DNA of 64,000 nt from positions 11,535,773 to 11,599,772 of the forward strand of contig JALIRH010000007.1 in NCBI GenBank assembly GCA_023055505.1, read 5' to 3'. The position numbers and the translations under genes are program-made. The notes beneath the pieces are model-generated. The model was not told where the DNA came from, searched no databases, and saw nothing but the letters and a program-made list of their open reading frames with translations. Numbering within the stretch: position 1 is the stretch's first letter; every line of letters starts with the position of its first letter. The DNA is from Callipepla californica brunnescens. Taxonomy: Eukaryota; Chordata; Aves; Galliformes; Odontophoridae. Positions 48,534 to 62,153 of the stretch are shown here, piece by piece.

Positions 48534-49540
48534 AAACAACTTCTTTTTATCAGCACTTAAAAGATGCTTTTTATTGCCCCTTTATTTCTGCTAGCTCAAA
48601 GTGCACTGTGATGTGCTTTTTTATTTTTCTCCCCTAGAAGAATCTTTTATTTCTTCTGCCAACAGCAATCTGGTCAGGTTATCAGTTTCACTGATGTCTA
48701 CTGCATTTTTATATATGAAACAGAGTAGCACTCACACATTGTTCAGCACTCCTGGTAAAGCCACAAACCTACCACAGTCTTACATGAAGTACATGAGAGT
48801 GCTCTCTGACACTGCGACATTTCAAGATGCTGTCAGGTTGTATCATCATCATGATGAGAACGTGTTCCTGCCTTCACTACGTACCAGAATTCACTGATTG
48901 CAGCAGGAGCATGAGATGTGCAAGGAGAGGATGAAATATAAGCAATAAGATGATCATAACATGTAGGAACAGCCCAGTGTTGCTTATTGGGATAGAGGAT
49001 GAGCTGCTGTGGGGAGCATCCTATAAGAAACGTCTTGTAAATGTGGCCTAGTAAGTACCTGGGACTCTAAGGAATGCAGTCCATGCCTGTCAACGTATGC
49101 AAATGAAATGTCAATTCGTTTCAGAGGGAAGAATGAGGACACTCACTTGTTAGAAGCAGAGACCTGAGAAGAACAGAAGATAGAAAACATTGGTTAAATT
49201 ATTGTTAAAATGTCTTTCTGCAAAGTATTTTCTCTATCCTATAGGTTTGCCAATGTAAGTTTTTGTTCTTTTGAGAGAATGTTAAGTGACAGAATGCAGA
49301 GAACTGGAGCAATGAGAATGACGGTACTCCATTTTTAGTTGTAGGCTTTTTTTCCCACGTGTTGAATATAAAAGCAGGCTATCAGCAAGACTTCAGCTCT
49401 GCAAAGGCTTATTCTCATGTATGTTTGTTTCATTGTTACTCAGAACTATAAAACAAAACTTATGGATAAGCCTTTAGGGGTGTCAGAAGTGAACTGCAGT
49501 TCTTGAAACAAACACTAATAAAATGCACATACTTTCTTGT
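48534..49540 (+). other. CMPK2: Probable CMPK2 3' UTR
   Basis: AT-rich non-coding sequence after the stop, ending shortly after a canonical AATAAA at 49517-49522. The length of about 1 kb is inferred from the signal alone. A short open frame at 48601-48897 inside it has no recognisable product. Confidence 0.55.
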
Positions 49541-52529
49541 GTTAAGCAAGTGTAATTATAAATGAATATGTCTTGTAAATTAAAACGAGCTTTGTATTGC
49601 ATTGGTTATATCCAATCTGTATTTGGAAGGTGTTAGAAAGAATAACTTCCAAACCCTTCGATTTTTAATGTAAATAAGTTTTATTCATGCCCTCTTTTAT
49701 CTTTGTGAATATATGCTGTTAAAATAATACATTTATACATACTGATGATATATGCTGCTGCATTTGGTGTGTTATTTTGAATAACGGTAGCCTTGGGATC
49801 CACCATGCACGCAGGCTGGAAATACACAGTGTCAGGTGATATACTTATTTTAGAAATATTATCAACCATAGAGGTATTCAGTTCTGGATAGAGGAAATCC
49901 ACACATAGAAAGCATCACTGCGCATGAATTATTACGCTACCAATAATACACCTGACCTAAGCGTTCTATAGCCATAGCTTTTCCAGATGAGAGAGCACTT
50001 GGCCTGAAGAACGCTGATCATTTCATGCCAAGCAAGAGTTTCGACTACTTGCTGAATTGTGAACTGTTTTGCTGGGAAGTTCAGTGGCCACAAGAGGTCA
50101 GGATTTTGCTTTAAGACCTGAAGCTTCAAACAGTATCATGGAGATTGAGGAATGTAGGCTAAGTCTTGATAGATCGAGTTGGTTTTCCCCATGTCATAGT
50201 GCTGTCCCATGACCACAAGTCTGTGCCAGGCAGTCCCAAGTGCGGTCATCCTTCATCATCCCCATTTATTTACCATTGGCCAACCCATTGTGGAGGGCAA
50301 ACGTTTCTGAGCACAGATGAAGGTTGTGAACCTGAGGGCAAAAAGCATGCCAAAGCATGTTTGTTTTATTACTACCCCGCTAAAAATAGCGATTTGTTAA
50401 TTTACTGATTTTCTAATACAGAACTGGCTTCAGGATACTGTTCTGCAAAGAACTGCTGCCACAGTCCTCAGAGCATCTGGGGTGTTGGCCCAGGAAAGTA
50501 TATACGCAGAAACTTAACTCTGAGCTTCTTAGTAGTGCTTTAAATTTAGGGAATCCAGCTCTCACTGAAAAGCAAACATATTTGTAAAGTTCAAGTGTTT
50601 CCTGAGGTATAAAATAATGCTTCTATTGGACCAAGCTAAATTTTTTGTGGGTTTTTTTTAGTTATTTTGTGTTGATTGATTGATTGATCGAGAGAGGATC
50701 AGAAGTTTATATGAGGCGGTATTCAGTTTCTTTAACACAGACCTTGAGGGCCTGTTCAGTATCCCTGAGGTAGCTGAGATGTCTGCACAGAGCTGCCAGC
50801 CATGACACAAGACATTTGGGTGAGCTGTTCATCTGCAGAGTGGCAGCTGGAGGCCTGCAGGGATACCATATGGTGCCTAAAATGGCACTGCTCACACTTT
50901 TAAGCAGAGAGAGGTTAGAAAACAGTGATATAGCCTGTTTGCCTGTGCCTGTATTAGCAGGTGGCATGGAATGAGGAGGAGAGGAGCTAGTGCAGCTCCC
51001 AGTGTGTGTCTTACAAGTATTTTGGAGATTCATTTCAGATAAGATCTGATCTTGTCACATGGATTGATCTTGCATTAGCATCTGCAGTATGTTCCTGCAT
51101 CAGATCTGCTGTTTAAGCTTTGGATGGATCTTATTTCACCAGGGCTGGCACGTGGTTCAACGCAAAGGCTAGTAGGGATGGTCATGGATAGACTTTGAAG
51201 ACATTTTCCTGATCCAAGCTAAGATGCTAACATGGATGCTTTATGTAGATGCAGTGTGCGTCTTTTGCATGTTGCAAGTGGAGCAGAAAGATTTCCTAGG
51301 AACCAAAACAGAGTTTGGGTCCTGTACCCTCTGTCTCCAGACTGAGGGCTAACTCTGAACCTGATGCAGCATGGTCCATGCTCTTCTGTTTCTTGTAGTG
51401 GTACCCATGAGATGGGAGCAGGGGAGAATGGGTTATGATTTTCTAATTTGTTCTTTATTTTGTATGTTCTCTCTATATCATTACCAGCTTCTAGAAATGC
51501 ACCTAAAAATGTGCATGCTGCCTCTGCTATTGGCCCCTGAAAGCTGTGGAAGAAGGAAGATCAGGACCTACTCCAGGGGATTTTGATGGGAAGAAAAATG
51601 TCTTTCCAAGACCAGGATGAACAAAGGCCTTAAATGCCCTCTTTATAATGAGTCATTGCTATCTGTCTGTTAGAATTCATTAGCTTTTTCAGTCCCAGTT
51701 CCCCCATTTTCTTAATTTGAATATTTGAAGAATTGCATAAGATGGAATTGTTGCTGCAGGGAGCTGCACCAACTTTGATCTTTTAAATGGAAAACTATGT
51801 TCAATAAAATTAAAGCAGCTCCTTTTGTAAAGACAAAAATCATCACCCTTTGGCTTAATTTAGCTAAAGAGATGTAGGATTTATGTAAGTATGCAGTCAT
51901 TGTAATGTGAAATAAAACTTGAATACCCTGTCATTAGTATAAGCCTGCATCCTGTGTTACCAGCTGGTCAGTCATGACCTTTCATTCAGCCATAGAAACA
52001 GTGCACGTCATGTACTCCAAAACAGGAGAAATATGAACGAAAGTGTTCCTATGGCTGCAAATTCATTGCATAGGAGAGGAGGCAGACAGCTGAAGCCCTT
52101 ATTTAAGTCTGCAGCAGGCACAGGAGGAGTTCCTGCAGGGTCATTTACTGCTCCTACTGCTCACGCCTGTCAGTGCCAGATGTGCAGTGCAGGAGTAGTG
52201 CAGCCTGTACCGTGGCTTCATCTTGGAGGTGGATTTTTTCATGAAAGACAGTGTGAGCAAGCAGGCACATCTCAAGAGGGCAAAAGGAAGAAGTTCTCAG
52301 GGGATCTAGACCACCTCCCACAACTGGAAGTCTTCTGCGCCAGCAACTCTAAGGCTTTTGTCATTGATGTGAATACTCGTCTAGAGGAGCAGATCCAAAC
52401 ACAAGTCCTTCTCGGATTTAGTGGTGTTGGTCAGGCTTGCATTGGGTTGGAGTGGTAATGAACAATGTACCATGCTAAAGAATCTCAGAAATCTTAAGGA
52501 TATTTTTAATTTTTGCAACAAAATCCTCA

Positions 52530-52765
52530 AATCACAGGATCATAGAACCACAGAACCATATAATCAGGTTCACATGATGGTTGTATTGGAAGGGACCTCA
52601 CAGCCCACCCACTCACCCCAACCTCTACCATGTGCTGGCTCCCTTCCACCAGCTTAAGCTGTCCAGGGCCCACCCAACCCAGTCTTGAGCATCCATTAGG
52701 GATGGGGCACCTACAGCTCTCTGAGCAGCCTGTGTGAACACCTCAACACCCTCATGGCAAAGAAA
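52530..52765 (-). mobile_element. CR1 fragment, inverted
   Basis: Starts AATCACAGGATCATAGAACC, with repeated CACAGAACC units, then TTGGAAGGGACCTCACAG. It continues through the GGGATGGGGCACCTACAGC section. Confidence 0.87.
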
Positions 52766-55377
52766 TGGGATACAATGCTTTTGTGACAAGTTGCTGAAAA
52801 ATACCATCATCTGAACTTTCTTACTCTACAACAATATTTTACTGCAGCTATTCTCTAAAGAGCAATATGAACATTCCTAAATAATGCAGTTTATGTACTT
52901 TATTTCATTTATTTTTTCCCAAATATTGGAGTTTTTGCTCTGATTTTATATTATCTACAACAAATTTGTTTGGTAAATGAGTTACAGAGTATTTTTTTTT
53001 AGTGAAGGGAAAGCACATGCAGTTAGCTTTAACTTTCGGCATTGGAAATAGCATTGGGTTTAACTGTGGTGTTTGGGATCAGAAGCCTTTAACTGGGTGT
53101 GAGTCAGCTTCCCCACAGCAGTGCAGCTCCACAGCTACCAGCATCACTGCCATATGATACTTTCAGTACAGTGAGGTGTGCAGTTCCCGAGTTCATCTGC
53201 TTTACAACCACAGCTGCCTCCTTCAGAGGATGCATCATCTGGGCAACAAACTGGTCTCAAGGTGCTGTAAAAAGCCTCTCCTTTTTATGTGTGGGAGTTC
53301 CACTGAGCAGGCAGATAGGAAGTGATCAGTGGGCTCTGCATAGGAAATTAAAACTTGTTTATCTGCAGCTGCAACACATAAGAAGCACCTCCATGGTGCA
53401 TTGCCAGTGACGACCTAAAATAGACTCACTTGCTCAAAGTATTTGATCTTAATAAGAAATTGCTTGGCATTTCACAGAGGTTTTCTGAAAAATATGAACC
53501 TGTTGGGTCAAAACCTGTTGCTTGTATAACCCTGCAGAGACACTGGATCTGAGGCGTAAAGTCGAAAGATCAGATGAAGCACTGTCCTGGAGAAAGGGAG
53601 CAGAACACAGCCACTCGCATCTGCAGATTCACTGGCATAGCAGCTCTGGAGGTTCACCCCAACTCAGTCCCTGGGATGCTGCACATATCTCAGAAACCTG
53701 GTGCCAAGAGCTGCAGGAACACCCACAGGGAGAGCAGAGGAAGCCAGTAGAAGTCTTTCAATCAAAAAAAAAAACAAAACATCCTGGGAGCTGCTACAGA
53801 TTTGTCCCCCACCAGGCAGCAGGGAGGTTTGAGCCGGAGAGGGATGGGTGAAGGCTGTGCTCAGCAGGAGCCATTATAGAGAATAAGACAGGAAAAACAG
53901 GGGATATTCATACAAAAGGCAGACTCAGAGGAACGCACATTTCCCTGCTGAAGGTCATACCATTGAAAGCACAAAAAGCACTGTAAATACCGCACTAAAA
54001 TAAGGGATGGCAACCGTGGGTCAGCAGATCCCAGAAGCTTTCCAAGCTGCCTGTATTGCTTCCTGGTGGGTAAAAATGGATGAACATGTCTAACCTGATC
54101 TGTGCAAGGGAAACTCCATTGGGTGTAATGCTCTGCATGTGTGCTCCTTCCCCAGATCTGAGTGCCATTTAGCACACTTCTAAAACCACTGCATATGTTT
54201 TCACTGTGATTATTTAGTAGAGCATGACTTTTCTCACACAGGAGAGAGAAATGTGCTGATTTCTTAATCGTTTCCCCACAGGGCTACAAGAGCAGGAACA
54301 GTCTTATTCCCAAAGCAATTTTAGCCTGACTCTTACCTGGGCAAAGAGAAAAGAGATTCGATTTTTTTAAGGTAAAGCTCTGAACCGTGGTTATGTCTTC
54401 CTGGATTGCATTTTGTCAATCTCTTGTACAAAGGAAGAGCATTTCCATCCCTGTACTTTCAAGGTCAGTGCATGAGCCCTGGCAGTCTTTGCACTGGTAG
54501 GAAAAAAGATTTAACACAGACCTTCTGCTCAGCTTTTCCATTTTCATGCTTTTGGAGGCCCTTAAGCTGTGTATAATTCCTGCATCGAGTTCCTACACTA
54601 TGGAAGCAACTTATTTAAAGTTCTGAATCCATCTTTGGCAGGTAAATATCAAAATGTGTTATGTTGATAAATTTTCAGAAAACATCAGCAGTAGGGATAC
54701 GAGAACACAATTAAAGCACTCAGACCACACCTAGACACACAAGAAGCTGCCCATGAAGCTTCTGAAGCCCTACTTCTGTACATATAACTCTTTCTGCATT
54801 CACCTGGGACTACAAATGAGAAATCCCATTCTCAGAGGGGTCTGTATCAATAAACCCACATCAGGCTTGAAAGCTTCATGGGAGGCTTGTTCTCACCATT
54901 GTTTCATCTCTCTGTTTGAGGGTTTGTTTTTGTTTTGTTCTTTTCCCCAGCAGCAGCTCTTACTGAAAAAGAAATGAGAATATTGTAGATGGTGTTGGTT
55001 CATATCCTGCAGGGAATAATAAGGAGGTGAATGATTGTAGCATTCCCCACTGCCAGGTTAAGGAGCAGAATCAGAGGTGTTGACATAAAAAAGGAGTAAA
55101 GAGATGGTCAGTGGGAAGGAAGGATTAAAAGATTTTGGCCATCTAGCTCTTAGTTTTAGTTTACAGCCTACAGAGAAACATCTTCCTAGTACTGTCAGAC
55201 CTTGCTTTGCTTTGATTTGCAGTACTGGGGAGAAAATGGGCTGGAAAATACTTGCAGACAGCAAGTTGGATGCCTGTTGCATCCAATCACACCATTGCAG
55301 TGGCTGACTATGACAGCAAATCCCTTGAATCCATCCTCAGTACATCCAGAGCATCCGGGGCCTTACATAGCATCAGG

Positions 55378-55626
55378 GGAAGTTCAGGTTGGGGAAAAAT
55401 TTCTTCCCAGAAAGAGTGGTGAGGCAGGAACAGCCTGCCCAGGGAGGTGGTGATGTCACTGTCCCCAGAGGTGTTCAAGAAACTTGTGGATGTGGCACCG
55501 AGAGACAGTTAGTTGCTATGCTGGGGATGGGTGGATGGTTGGACTAGATGATCTTAGTGGTCTTTTCCAACCCCAATGATTCTATGACTCTGTAATTCTA
55601 TAATTCTATGAATTCTATGATTCTAG
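55378..55626 (+). mobile_element. CR1 3' end with extended octamer tail
   Basis: Contains AAAAATTTCTTCCCAGAAAG, CTGCCCAGGGAGGTGGTGA, GGACTAGATGATCTTAGTGG, then a tail of about six ATTCTATG-type units (55580-55626). This is the typical CR1 3' microsatellite end. Confidence 0.93.
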
Positions 55627-58600
55627 GAACATTATTGTTTGCTTTTGTCCCCTGAGATGCAGACACTGTCAGTCTTCAGAACTGGGGTAAGCACAGAAAC
55701 CTGGAAGTGCCTCTAGCTGCCTTCAGAGCAGTTTTGATTTGGATTTTTTTGGTTTAGGACCACTACAGATTATCAATCCGAGCTCTGATATTCTTTCTCA
55801 GCATGGGATTGTTGGGTTCCACATGGTGGATTTGGCATCTAATGTCCAAATGTGAAAGGCCTCTGTGCTGAACCTCTAGTATTTTACAGGAGCTATGTGC
55901 ACTCTGAGGCACAGATCAGCAGGTCCTGCATGTTGGACAGAGGTGGTTAGTATCTCACCCTATGACAGAAAGTGGAAGAAAGAGTTTTGCAGCTTCCAGA
56001 TGTAATTATTTTCATGTGCTTCAACAAGAAGAATCAAATATTTGAAGCAATTTATGTGAATTATTTGAAAAAACCTCAGAAGACCACTCTGTCCTCATAA
56101 TCTGTTTTAGAGCATAAAAGGGCATCAAAGGGGCAGAGCTTCTCTGACGTAAATGTCTCATTTCCTTTGTGAAACATTTTCTTCTCATCCCAGACAGAAG
56201 CAGGAATCTTCAATTGCACGTTATTTTGTTATTTCCACCAAGGGCTGTCTGCCGACCTGCATGACCTACTGATGTCCTCAGTGCTCTGTGCTGTCTGGTT
56301 CAGAAAGGAATGCTGCCTCTAGACATTAAGTTCCTCTTATTTTGACCTCTGCAAAAAGCATTCTGCCTCCTGTACCATGAAATCCTCCTTCTGGGACCCA
56401 AAGGGAGATGCAGGATTCAGGTGACCTGATGTGGCTCAATAGTGGAAAGGTAGAGCAGAGGCCCACCACTCAGGGGAGGTGACCCCAGTTTTTGGAAGCT
56501 TCCCTTGGAGGTCGAGAGGCCTTGGGACAGGGCAGCCAACATCTGACAAAACAATCTACCTGAAGCCTCCTGGAGGGAACCTTGTGAAGCTTCCTGACTC
56601 AGTCCAACACAGGGAATGGAGCTGGCATGCGGGGTGTGAACACTTCAATTTCAGAATGCCCTGTGCTATAAATTCCATCAAAGCACTGCACAACCGACAG
56701 ACAGCTCTGACCCAACTGCCTCTCTCTGCTCACGTGCCTGCAGCTGCTGAGATGCCAGCTCCTTTTCTTTAAAGTTTCTTTTCTTGTAGTGTTTCTATTC
56801 ATCCAGTGTATCAGGCACTCTCATGTATGCAGGGAAATCTGCAGCGCATTAGAGGAACGCTGTACCTTCTGATGTTGCTCACAATTGTCTCACGGCCCGT
56901 CCTTTAGAGACTGTGTACAGATGGTGTACAGCCACGAGAGGGAGTAAGAGCACCAAATAAAACGCTGTGGGATTTGAGGAGCAGTTACAGCTCCAGAAAA
57001 GCGCACCAGCGTTTGAGCGATATAAACACAGAAAACATAAAGAGGAAGAACAGAAGGGTTTAGCTCAGAAGGTATGCGGTCGCAACCAAAGCAAAAAGAC
57101 AGTTTAAAGCCATTCTCATACATGTGGTAGGCTTTTTTTTTTTTTTCTTCCTTTTCCCAATTGTTGATTTCTTTCTGCAGAGAGAACTGCCTAAACTGCC
57201 TAAGCTACCAAATGGCACAAAGATGTGGCTTTTATATATGACCTTCTGCTGCCCCTCTAAGAGAAAAGGAAAAAAGGAGTATCAAATATGGTGATTCATA
57301 TAACTCTTTGTTGCACAGGATTCAAACGTAATTCTTTATTCTTACAGCAGCACTGCTGAAGCAGTTTTCCTTTTCTATCACTGTTCTCTTCCAAACCAGA
57401 TCCTCTGAGATGATTATGTAACTAAAACTGACAAGAACTGCAGAAATGAAGAATCTAAATAATACTGTGTTCCCATTCCCCTCGTGTCTCATTTGCTTTA
57501 TATGTCTGAAGTAAATGCATTATAACTTCTTCCCCTCACTGAGAAACTAAAGACACTAATCCACTGGAGAGAGTAAGAGGCTTCAATACATGCAGGGACC
57601 TGGGCTCCACTGTCTTTGATTATTATAACTAGCACAAAATAACTGGATTTTTTAATGATATTGTTTCTTGAACAAGTGCATCCTGTTCTTGTTTTCCATT
57701 CAGCTGTACAGAAAAGATACCAAAAAGTTATAAACCAGTGATTTTAATTAAAAACAAACTTCCCAGAGCTCTGCAGTAATGCATGCACTCCGTTGGTCCG
57801 TTGTCCTATTACCAAAGTATTTTCTGTGTTTCTTGAGTTTTATCAGCTTGCTCTATTGTAATAGGTTCATTCAGGCTGCGATAATTAAGGGTGTGCCAGA
57901 TTTTTCCATAATACAATCTTATTTTTCAATGGGCTATAAAATTTCACTCTTGGCTGCAACTTGACGTATGTAGTTGAGAACCTGCTGCTTTTAAAGTGTT
58001 TTTGAATGCCTTGAAGCATTCTTTGAACAAAATTGGGCCATTAAGAATAGGGGGACTCCACTCCATAATATGCTGGTTCTAAAAATCTCTTTCAAGTCAG
58101 TAAGAATTCCTCCCCCCTCCTTCTCTTGACATCTTACAGGCCACAAGTATGGTAGGAGCCATAGGAATTAATGGCGTTAAAGAAATTACAAAATTGCATA
58201 GTGGAGGGAATGTTAGCTCCACATTGTTATACTGAATTTTGATCTTAAAGCAGGGGAAAAATTGACTGTTGAAGAGTGCATTGTGATGCCTCAACAGCTG
58301 CATGCATTTTGTAAGTTCATACCTCTTCTAAACAGTGTAAGCAGGAGTACTTGTAGTAAATCTTGCCTCAAATCTGTCCTTTTAACCATTTTTTCTTTTC
58401 TTGTAATTTTGCCAGGATTTTCTGACATGAACATCAGAAACGTGCCTTTAGCTTCCACCACACAAAAGCTATTAACATCTGGCAAGGTCATAGGCCTTGG
58501 GCGTATGGGGGTCTTCCCATTCATTGCAGCTCAGAAAATATTGGCTAAGGGTACCTAATGGCTAACTATCTATCTAATGGCGACCTAACTATCATGAGTG

Positions 58601-59048
58601 CAGGCTGATGATGAGGCTGAGCAGAGCTCAGCACCAGTGTTGCTGTCTGGTTGGAAGAATTGCTCTGCGACACCAGGGTAAGGATCAAAAAACTAATGTG
58701 GACCAAAAGCAAGGAACTGCATACTCAAATGCTCACAGTGGAGGATTGTATTCTGCTTCTGTTGATCTCTGTATATAAACAAATGGGAAGAGGTCATCAT
58801 TATTGGTGGCCCAAGTTGCTGATCAATGAGATAAGACTCACAAGGTTCAGTCCAAGAGAACATTTCTCCATATCTTTGTCTCACATGTGACAGAAGAAAA
58901 TGGCATTCAGGAAATGGATCAAGATGGGGTTTTAGTGAAATTTCATTAATAAGAACCCTTGTCTCAACATAAAAATTAAAGCAGTGAAGATCTTGCATGG
59001 GATTGATGGCTGAGTTGCTAAAGGGGGAAATGATGATCAGTGCTGACT

Positions 59049-59082
59049 TCTGTGAAACCTAAATGGGTTTAGGTTTCACAGA
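59049..59082. repeat. Perfect inverted repeat, 15-bp arms with 4-nt loop
   Basis: The arm at 59049-59063 (TCTGTGAAACCTAAA) is exactly complementary in reverse to 59068-59082, with loop TGGG. One further wobble pair is possible. Function unknown. Confidence 0.93.
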
Positions 59083-59649
59083 GCTCTTGAAGGGTCAGGT
59101 CAACATCTCTTTCTGAGCTTTTTATTAAATTTATTTTATTTTATATAGTTTTATATTGCACTTCTTTTACACTTCTTTTTCATAGGTGTCAGTTAAGTGA
59201 GCATGCTTCTCCTTGTAGAGCCAACCAAGAGACTTTTGATGTCTGTAGCAGCACTGGGCTTTCAGGGTGGCAATTGGAGTCAATGAGAATTATGCTCAGA
59301 ATAAAGCAAGTGTCCTACGATAAGTAAAGTGCCATAAACCAACACTGTATAAAAAGCAAAATCTGAGGCCTGTCATTTCAAATCAGGGTTTAACAAATGA
59401 GGAGAAAGTTTTGATGTGGATATTTGTGCCATCATCCATAGAAGGAGAAGAGTGAGAAACATTCATTTCATAAGGATACTATCAAGACAAATCCATAAGG
59501 GAAGTATTTGCATACTATCCTTGTGGAGCTGTAGACGAATGACTGATTTGTTTCCCATGACTGAAAGTTACTGCAGGGTTACTCTTTTTTTGAAAAAGAC
59601 AATAAAAGTAAAGCTTTCTCATTTTGTTTCAGCACAAAATATGCAGGCT

Positions 59650-59667
59650 TTGTTGTTGTTGTTGTTG
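59650..59667. repeat. (TTG)6 microsatellite
   Basis: Six uninterrupted TTG units. Confidence 0.9.
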
Positions 59668-61046
59668 CTATTTTTGCTACAGACTGAAAAAAAATGGTTT
59701 TAATTTAATATAGGGGCATTACGGCTTGATGTAATAAGGTATTTTCCCTTAGACATAATTTTTGGGGAAAAAAATACATCAGTTTCAATTGGAGTGGAGA
59801 TATTTTAAAATGCCAGAAATTGACAAATTGGAAAGAAAAAACAATAAATAATTCTCAAAGATGTTTATTAATTATTTTGAGGAAGATGCAGGAGATGGCT
59901 GTTGTCAATGGCTGCCTCCAAATGACATCAGTGAGGATGGAACTTTGAGGGGCTAAATTGCATCTGTGGTAGCAAAGTGTGCGTGGTCTTTGGTAAAAGC
60001 ATTTCTGCTTTCAGAATTGCTAAGTTCAGACAGGAATGTAGCAAGAGAGCTCAGTGTAACAGATTACCAAAGTACCACCTTTAAGAGAAGCGTGATTATT
60101 GCTGACCAAACTGGATAAAGGACTACATGCAAATAAGTCAAAGGAAAATACATATTAATATTGGTAAAAGTAGTAATAAAGCATAATTCTGACAGCTTCC
60201 TTGAAATGAGGATCTGCTTGAGGTGAAAATCAGGATTAAGTCAAAGAAATTAAAATGGTGCAGATGACAAGGACATCAGGCCCAGGTTTATCCAGACAGT
60301 CAAGAGGAAGCATGGAGATTTCATTTCAGTCTGTGCATTAAAACTGTGCCACATATTTGAGTAAATTCCCATAGGAAACCTGAGCCTGAACCCAGGCAAT
60401 TTGAATGAAAACAGTTTTAAATGGACAGTAGTTTGGACAGGGTGATTTTCTTAGCTATCTTGTTCTGGCATATGTTGTTGTTTTATTCAAAAGAATAAGC
60501 GTAGTTTGAAATCGTTATATCTTTCATTGAAGACAGATTGGGCAAAACTCCTTATAAAAATATTTCATATATTTTCTAAATGCTTTCTCTTGCCAGAATT
60601 GGCAAGGGTGCATTATCTGGAGTGCAATCAAATGTCATGCTAGAAAAGCACTAAAGCCTTTTTAATTAAAAATGTCATAAAGGCTTAAGTAAAATTATAA
60701 CTGCTGGTTACTGTAATCTTCTTAGAGGAGCCCTTGTGTGTGTAGATGTGTGCTTGTGCATGTGCGAGTGGGGTATAAGTGCAGGGGAAAATGAATCCTG
60801 TGCAAACAGAGGAATACAATGTCTGCAAGGGCTGATCTGAACTTGCAGCTGCGCACACCCCAAGCCAGGCTGTTAACCCTTCCTTGCTCCTGCTGGAATG
60901 CTGCACTGCACAGCTTTGCAGGTTCACATATGGAACAAACGTGGTGTGGAGGTGAGCGTGGCCATTAAGCAAGATGTGGATCTTGCAATGGACGTGTGAT
61001 TTGAAAGTTACTGCTTCAAGTCACATGCTGCTTCCAGCCAAATACA

Positions 61047-61220
61047 ATCACAGTATCATAGAAATATCCTGAGTTGGAAGCAATCCACAAGGATCATGGA
61101 GTCCAACTCCTGGCTACACACAGGACCACCCAAAAATCAGACCATATGACCGAGAGCATTGTCCAAGTGCTTCTTGAACTTGCTGCCCCTATTCCCACCC
61201 TAGCAGTAGCAGGAAAACAA
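61047..61220 (-). mobile_element. CR1 fragment, inverted
   Basis: Starts AATCACAGTATCATAGAAAT, with GAGTTGGAAGCAATCCACAA and ATGGAGTCCAACTCCTGGCT. It continues to the TTCTTGAACTTGCTG section. Confidence 0.87.
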
Positions 61221-62121
61221 AGCATTTCCATCTCCAACTCTCTGCTCCCTTTCCTTTCTTGCACTTTTTTTCCTTCAGTGCTCTCTTAGCTAAGCTCCAC
61301 TGACTCTTTCCCTTTTATCCTTCCTGTCCCCGTTTCCACTTCTGCTCCTCTCAACTACACCCCAAGATCTGCCACCACTCTGCCACCATGAGAAACTGAA
61401 TTTTGCCTACTTGGCCCAGAAGCACTGAAAGTCTGTGTGAAGTTATAAGTATTCTGAATTCCCACTTTATTCATGCTCAGCCAATATATTAGCCATCAAC
61501 ACCACATAACTCCAAAAACCAGTCATTGGCGTGTTGACACTGACAGTTTAGGCATAATACAATGATGGAGATTCATTTTTCAAAGGACACATTGTGGCTT
61601 TGCCGTGAGACCTGGACAAAGGGCTGGACAATGTTGTGTTCTGCAGCGCAAGGCAAGCTGAGTCACCAAACGCCCTGTTCTAGCTGCTAGTGGCATAATT
61701 TTTATGTGTTGTATGGGTCCTGCTGTTCCCTTATGTGGATACAGATGTACCACAATTTGGCCTCAAGGAAATTCACATATTTTGGTAAAAAAAGTCTCTG
61801 AGGTGACCTGAAAGCTGAAACATCCCATCATTACAAACTCACTAAAGCAGTTGGAGATCACAGTCACAAAAGCTCTGATACTCTCTGATGTGTATGTATT
61901 CCAGAAGTTCTGGGATAGACAAAAGTACATGTTCTCATCCTGCTGCTCTTGTATATTCTTTCACTTCTGTCATTAAAAATGAATAAATAAGATTGCGCAG
62001 CTTTAACTTAATCATATAATAATGGAAATGAAAACTCCTTGACACTTGTGTTCCAGTTCTTCAGCTATTCCAGGTGTGTTTACTTGCAATTCATGAATTT
62101 TAAATTAAGAACTCCCATGTA

Positions 62122-62153
62122 AAACAAACAAACAAACAAACAAACAAACAAAC
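62122..62153. repeat. (AAAC)8 microsatellite
   Basis: Eight perfect AAAC units followed by ACAC. Confidence 0.95.

Noticed and set aside
52033..52458. 141-codon open frame downstream of CMPK2
   Set aside because: No family resemblance, no promoter or splice context; likely chance.
53522..53851. 109-codon open frame
   Set aside because: Low-information Ser/His/Gln-rich product with no recognised domain; likely chance.
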